Shown here: piece by piece, positions 60,379-64,000 of the stretch
Layout: every line of letters starts with the position of its first letter
Position numbering within the stretch: position 1 is the first letter of the stretch
Origin: Chloroflexota bacterium
Lineage (GTDB): Bacteria > Chloroflexota > Anaerolineae > Caldilineales > Caldilineaceae
NCBI GenBank assembly: GCA_016861025.1
Contig: BOKO01000001.1
Coordinates: 124,001 to 188,000 of the forward strand
Reading direction: 5' to 3'
DNA: 64,000 nucleotides
Made by a program: the position numbers and the translations under genes
The notes under the pieces: model-generated
Seen by the model: the letters and a program-made list of their open reading frames with translations, nothing else
Database searches by the model: none
Told to the model about the DNA's origin: nothing

Positions 60379-63300
60379 CTAGAAATCCTTCTCACCGATG
60401 CGCCACAGACGCAGCACCAGCTTGTTGCCTTCCAACCGTCCCAGCAGATAATCTCCTTCCGCCTCCAACGTAGAGATGCGCACCATGTCCAACCGCGTCG
60501 GCGGCGTTTGTTGCAGCCCTGCGGGTAGACCGACGTAGCTCCGCTGCGCACAGCCACCCTTGCTGATATTACTGCTGCCCGCGTCCGTCGTCCAGTTGCA
60601 CAGACTCATCTGTTGGTCGCCAGTCAGGGCTGCTGTCACTGCGTGGCTGTCGGTCAGATAATCCAAACCGAAGTCGGTGGCGACGCCACCGACGCCAGCA
60701 CTCGAAGCGCGAAAATCAGGCGTGAAAATCTGTCGAAAGCCGTAGTCAAAGAGCCTTCTGGCATCTGCCCAACGATTCGCCGTCTGTCCGGTGGGCTGCA
60801 ACGCTGTGATGATCAGTGGTCGCTGCAGCCGCGTGGCCTGCACGACGAGACAGCCTCTTCCCACGCAGGTGGGAATTGTGTCGAATATCGGGATGCTGGG
60901 GCAAAGCCCGCCATTGCCGCCCGTCTTGTATCCATCCAACCTGGGATAGAGTGACATATTTTTTGTCATGGGTGGAACGGCAGGGTGGCAGATCTCCACA
61001 TTGCCGGGCAACGCACCGCAGACCTCCTGGGAATCCGCGCCGGCAAATTCCAGAAAGAGTGGATCGTTGTAGACGCTCTCCCACAAGATAGCCTGGTCAC
61101 GTGCGGTGGAGTAAGACGCGTCCGAGAAGGTGGAGCCTTCCTGGCAGTGAAAAGTGTTGATCATGCTCAATTCGCTGGCTTTGAGATTCATCAGTTCGAC
61201 CATGCCGTCGACGCTGCCGCCGATGTGTTCGGCGATGGCCCATGTCGCATCGCCGGCGGACACCATCATGTTGCCGTAGAGCAGGTTGCGCAGCGAGATG
61301 ACCTCGCCAGCCTGCAAGCCCATGGAATCGGCGCCGCTGCTGCTAACATTGGCTGCTGCGGCGCTCACTGTCACGGCATCGTCCAGCGAGGCAAAGCCAT
61401 TGCTCACTGCTTCCAGCGCGACAATAGTGACCATGACCTTGCGCAGGCTGGCAACCGATTGAAGTGTGTCGGCATTCTTGGTGTATAGATCAGCGTCGTA
61501 GAGCGGGTCGCGCAACAGTGCACGCAGCGTCATGATTGTCGGCAGCGGTTGCTGGATGCCGTTGCCGGCCTGGTTCAAGTCCAACATATTGTCGCTGATG
61601 TTGGAAGCAACATATTGGCAACTGTTGGCGTCCGGGCAGACTGTGGTGAGGTTTTCCCAGGTCAGTAGCTTGAGCGAACCGCTGCCTGTGTTGACGGCTG
61701 CAACGAATCCGGTGTCGGCGAGCGGTGCAATTGCGACGTTCTGCGCCGACTGCACGATGTCGTCGGTGTTGCGAATGTTGCGCCCTGACACCCCCGATCC
61801 ACGCAGTGAAGGTGCGCCGGCGACGGTCACGCTCCAGAGGTAAGAGACCAGGTTGCCGGCAACGTTGCGCAAACTGACGACATAATGTGGCTGCACCAGC
61901 GGACCTGTCGGCGCTTCCCCAGGAGCAAAAATGATTGAAAGGTCGGTGTCAGCCGCGGCGTCGGCTTCAATGTCTCCGCTGTCGCTCTTGCCGCTGATTG
62001 CGCCTGAAATTGCGTTGATCTCCCAGGTGATGAGCCGCAATCTGCCGCCGCTGTGCACAATCGGCGTTACGACCTGATGGCGTTTCTGATTGGCGTTGAC
62101 TACCAATGGGCGATGGGCGATGGCGTACCGGTCGACGGTGACGTTGGCATTCTTGCCATATCCGCGCGTGTCAAGTTGCTGGAACGTCCCATCATTCAGC
62201 ACTCGCCAGGTGGTAAGCCACAGAGTGCCTCCCTGAATCAACGCACTGACGAGCGTCTCATGCGCCAGCTTTGGTGCGTTTGGCGGCGTCAATACATGCA
62301 GTTGATGGTTGTGTCCAAATAGCAGCGGGCCATCCTTTAGAAATGCAGGCGCTCCCACTTGTGATGAAGTTGTCCAACTAGAGAGTCTGCCGGTGTAGCC
62401 GGCGCCGATTACGGTGACGATGAGCGGCATCGTTGGGCTGTTCACCATACCGCCGAGATGCGCGACATCGACTTCGCGCAAGACACCACCTGGCGCTGGC
62501 ATCTCTTCCGGCGGATTGAACCCTTGCGGCAGTGCGACAAACGGCAGGTGGACTTTGAAGAGCGTCACCGGAATGAAATCATCAATCTGCAGTGTTGGAA
62601 TCGAAGCTGGCGGCAGCGGCGAGCCGACGCTTTCCAGCCGATAGTCCTCGGTTTCGCCATAGCTGTATCCGCCCACTGGACCGCTGCCGTCGGCGGCCGG
62701 CGCCTGGCTTTCGCTAAGTGTGACGCGCATCCACATGTCGTCGCCCGGCTGTTCGTTCCATACCACAAAGGCGGGCAGTGTAATCACATGCACACCAGGC
62801 GCAGGCAGGCTGATGGAGTGATTGTTGACCGCCCACTCCGCCGCAACTGCGCCGTTGGGACAGGTTTGCTGCTCACCCCACCTTCCGCTGCGATTGAAGT
62901 CCAGCCACAGGTTGATGAACGCATTCTCCGGGAACTGCTGGCCGCGGTCGAAGACGGTCACGGCGACCTGAATCTGGACGCGCTGGCAGTGCGGGAGATT
63001 GTCGGGCAGGGCAACGCCGTCATCGCGACCGTCGCGGTCAGCCTCGTCGAGCCATGGGTTGAGGTTGTTGCCGCCGTCGTCATCGCTTCCAGCGTCGGCG
63101 CCTTCTTCGGCGCTGACGCCATAGCCGAGGATATACCGCAGCCTGGTCGCAACCGCAGTGTGGAACGGCCCGGACGCCGCGCTGCGCTTCGCCACAGTTG
63201 GAAAGCGCGCCGGGACACCCGGATAAGCGTGCATGGCGAGACCAGCCGTGTTGCCGCTGTCGGGAGCGTCGCCATAATCCTGAAACGGAGTCGCTGTTGT

Positions 63301-63390
63301 TTCGGCGTGTGCAACAGACAGCGCGCCTGAACTGAAGGGAGTCGCCGAGATCGTGAGAACAAGAATCGAGATTGCCAATTTGCGGATCAT
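60379..63390 (-). CDS. Secreted GEVED-domain protein with S11-type serine carboxypeptidase-like domain
   Basis: About 1003 residues. Signal peptide (RKLAISILVLTISATPFSSGALSVAHA), then a GEVED-type adhesin module (FQDYGDAPDSGNTAG ... GGYSYGETEDYRLE, about 35-260) and a FKVHLPFVALPQG segment. A long beta-rich region follows (about 290-620), then a D-Ala-D-Ala carboxypeptidase-like domain. The SxxK motif is S-L-R-K (about 650) and the KTG motif is Y-K-T-G-G (about 820), but the SxN position reads S-A-G. GGAGGTG precedes the ATG at 63390. A long extracellular region fused to a penicillin-binding fold is unusual; activity is uncertain because of the changed SxN motif. Confidence 0.82.
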   Translation of the reverse strand: MIRKLAISILVLTISATPFSSGALSVAHAETTATPFQDYGDAPDSGNTAGLAMHAYPGVPARFPTVAKRSAASGPFHTAVATRLRYILGYGVSAEEGADAGSDDDGGNNLNPWLDEADRDGRDDGVALPDNLPHCQRVQIQVAVTVFDRGQQFPENAFINLWLDFNRSGRWGEQQTCPNGAVAAEWAVNNHSISLPAPGVHVITLPAFVVWNEQPGDDMWMRVTLSESQAPAADGSGPVGGYSYGETEDYRLESVGSPLPPASIPTLQIDDFIPVTLFKVHLPFVALPQGFNPPEEMPAPGGVLREVDVAHLGGMVNSPTMPLIVTVIGAGYTGRLSSWTTSSQVGAPAFLKDGPLLFGHNHQLHVLTPPNAPKLAHETLVSALIQGGTLWLTTWRVLNDGTFQQLDTRGYGKNANVTVDRYAIAHRPLVVNANQKRHQVVTPIVHSGGRLRLITWEINAISGAISGKSDSGDIEADAAADTDLSIIFAPGEAPTGPLVQPHYVVSLRNVAGNLVSYLWSVTVAGAPSLRGSGVSGRNIRNTDDIVQSAQNVAIAPLADTGFVAAVNTGSGSLKLLTWENLTTVCPDANSCQYVASNISDNMLDLNQAGNGIQQPLPTIMTLRALLRDPLYDADLYTKNADTLQSVASLRKVMVTIVALEAVSNGFASLDDAVTVSAAAANVSSSGADSMGLQAGEVISLRNLLYGNMMVSAGDATWAIAEHIGGSVDGMVELMNLKASELSMINTFHCQEGSTFSDASYSTARDQAILWESVYNDPLFLEFAGADSQEVCGALPGNVEICHPAVPPMTKNMSLYPRLDGYKTGGNGGLCPSIPIFDTIPTCVGRGCLVVQATRLQRPLIITALQPTGQTANRWADARRLFDYGFRQIFTPDFRASSAGVGGVATDFGLDYLTDSHAVTAALTGDQQMSLCNWTTDAGSSNISKGGCAQRSYVGLPAGLQQTPPTRLDMVRISTLEAEGDYLLGRLEGNKLVLRLWRIGEKDF

Positions 63391-63572
63391 AAGCGCACCT
63401 CCTGGGTGGTAAAGGGGGAGGGTGTCTGGTGATGGCTCCATTATGTAGAATGGCGTCCATTCCGTGACTTGCAATGTAATGGCTGACACGCGTTATTGCG
63501 ATACACCAGTCCACAGATAGCCTGTGTTGTGCGATACAGGACAATCTGGAGCATGTAAATGCCCTCAATGCT

Positions 63573-63602
63573 TTGGGCAATGGATCGTGTATGAATTACA
63601 AT
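63573..63602 (+). promoter_or_regulatory. Promoter for the membrane-fusion lipoprotein gene
   Basis: TTGGGC and TACAAT are separated by 18 bp, giving a start at about 63609 and a short leader. Confidence 0.4.
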
Positions 63603-63642
63603 TGGATAACATTTGCTTGAATCAATGGTAAAGGGACGCAAG

Positions 63643-64000
63643 GTGATTCGTAGACAGCTGACAAGAACGATGGCGGCCATCAGTGTAGCGCTGTGGCTGG
63701 CAGGTTGTGCATTGATGCCGGCCACCCGCACCGAACAGAGCGCCGCCGAGCCAACGCCCACGCCGATCCCCACGGCGCAGATAGCACTCAAACCGACGTA
63801 CCGGGTGCAGCGCGGCGATGTCGTGCGCACGGCGACCTTCTCCGGGCGCATCTCGCCGCAAAAGGAGGAGGCGCTCTTCTTTCGCACCGATGGGCGCATT
63901 CGCTCCGTCTTTTTTAAGCGCAACGATCTAGTTAAGCAGGGCGATGTGATTGCCGAATTCGAGATCGACGCCCTCGAACGCGAACTGATTGCGGCTGAGC
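63643..64000 (+). CDS. Membrane-fusion (HlyD/RND adaptor) lipoprotein, 5' part only
   Basis: Start of a periplasmic-adaptor-like protein running off the window. A basic N-terminus and hydrophobic helix end in lipobox L-A-G-C. A Thr/Pro linker (EPTPTPIP) follows, then the first beta-barrel/lipoyl strands (YRVQRGDVVRTATFSGRISP and GRIRSVFFKRNDLVKQGDVIAEFE). It is probably a subunit of an ABC (MacA-like) or RND-type exporter encoded downstream. GTG 63643 has GGG seven bases upstream; ATG 63625 is an in-frame alternative. Confidence 0.85.
   Translation, partial: MIRRQLTRTMAAISVALWLAGCALMPATRTEQSAAEPTPTPIPTAQIALKPTYRVQRGDVVRTATFSGRISPQKEEALFFRTDGRIRSVFFKRNDLVKQGDVIAEFEIDALERELIAAE

Overview
The window is a GC-rich chromosomal segment from a bacterium that is most probably a Chloroflexota member of the Caldilinea/Roseiflexus type. 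This is inferred from the complete coproporphyrin-type heme locus, the secreted cohesin/dockerin and GEVED proteins with C-terminal or internal 'LPL/LPF' hydrophobic motifs, the hybrid sugar sensors and the abundant short palindromic repeats. It was not tested by phylogeny. No phage, plasmid, rRNA or CRISPR features were seen; one tRNA (Asp) is present.

Layout. 1-4.7 kb (minus): a glucan-utilisation locus with a secreted GH16 lipoprotein (cut by the window edge), two sugar ABC permeases and their binding lipoprotein. A LacI-type operator lies in the upstream promoter region. 5-8.6 kb: a single-chain sensor (LacI-type sugar-binding domain, histidine kinase, two receivers, AraC DNA-binding domain). 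8.7-12.3 kb: PEP synthase and its regulatory kinase/phosphorylase. 12.7-14 kb: citrate synthase. 14.3-25.8 kb (plus): ten heme genes, ahbD-like, hemQ, hemH, hemA, hemC, hemD, hemB, hemE, hemL, hemY. These cover every step from glutamyl-tRNA to heme through the coproporphyrin branch, with both an oxygen-era (HemQ/ChdC) and a radical-SAM (AhbD) last step. A vapC relic and fabI follow, then tRNA-Asp.

27-41.7 kb (mostly minus): a peroxiredoxin-like gene with an in-frame TGA exactly at the redox Cys position (candidate selenoprotein), an amidohydrolase, two secreted cohesin-type proteins, an MBL hydrolase, deoC, signal peptidase I, an AlbA/RecG-like regulator, gyrA and a class I amidotransferase-like hydrolase, plus an EamA transporter relic. 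42-50.7 kb (plus): a large membrane glycosyltransferase-like protein, an ASCH protein, an epimerase, an SDR, OsmC and a heterodimeric ABC exporter. 51-60.3 kb: glutamate synthase large subunit, two adjacent toxin-antitoxin-like modules, and leuC/leuD separated by an unknown gene and a C39-type peptidase gene. 60.4-64 kb: a very large secreted GEVED/serine carboxypeptidase-like protein and the start of a membrane-fusion lipoprotein.

The most striking unexplained signal is a family of degenerate 7-bp (in one case 9-bp) tandem repeats, often folded into long inverted repeats. They sit at the 3' ends of genes, supply C-terminal codons and stop codons (ahbD, hemE, hemL, the ASCH gene, an SDR) and the Shine-Dalgarno of hemQ, and have also entered two reading frames (the membrane glycosyltransferase and gltB) without breaking them.
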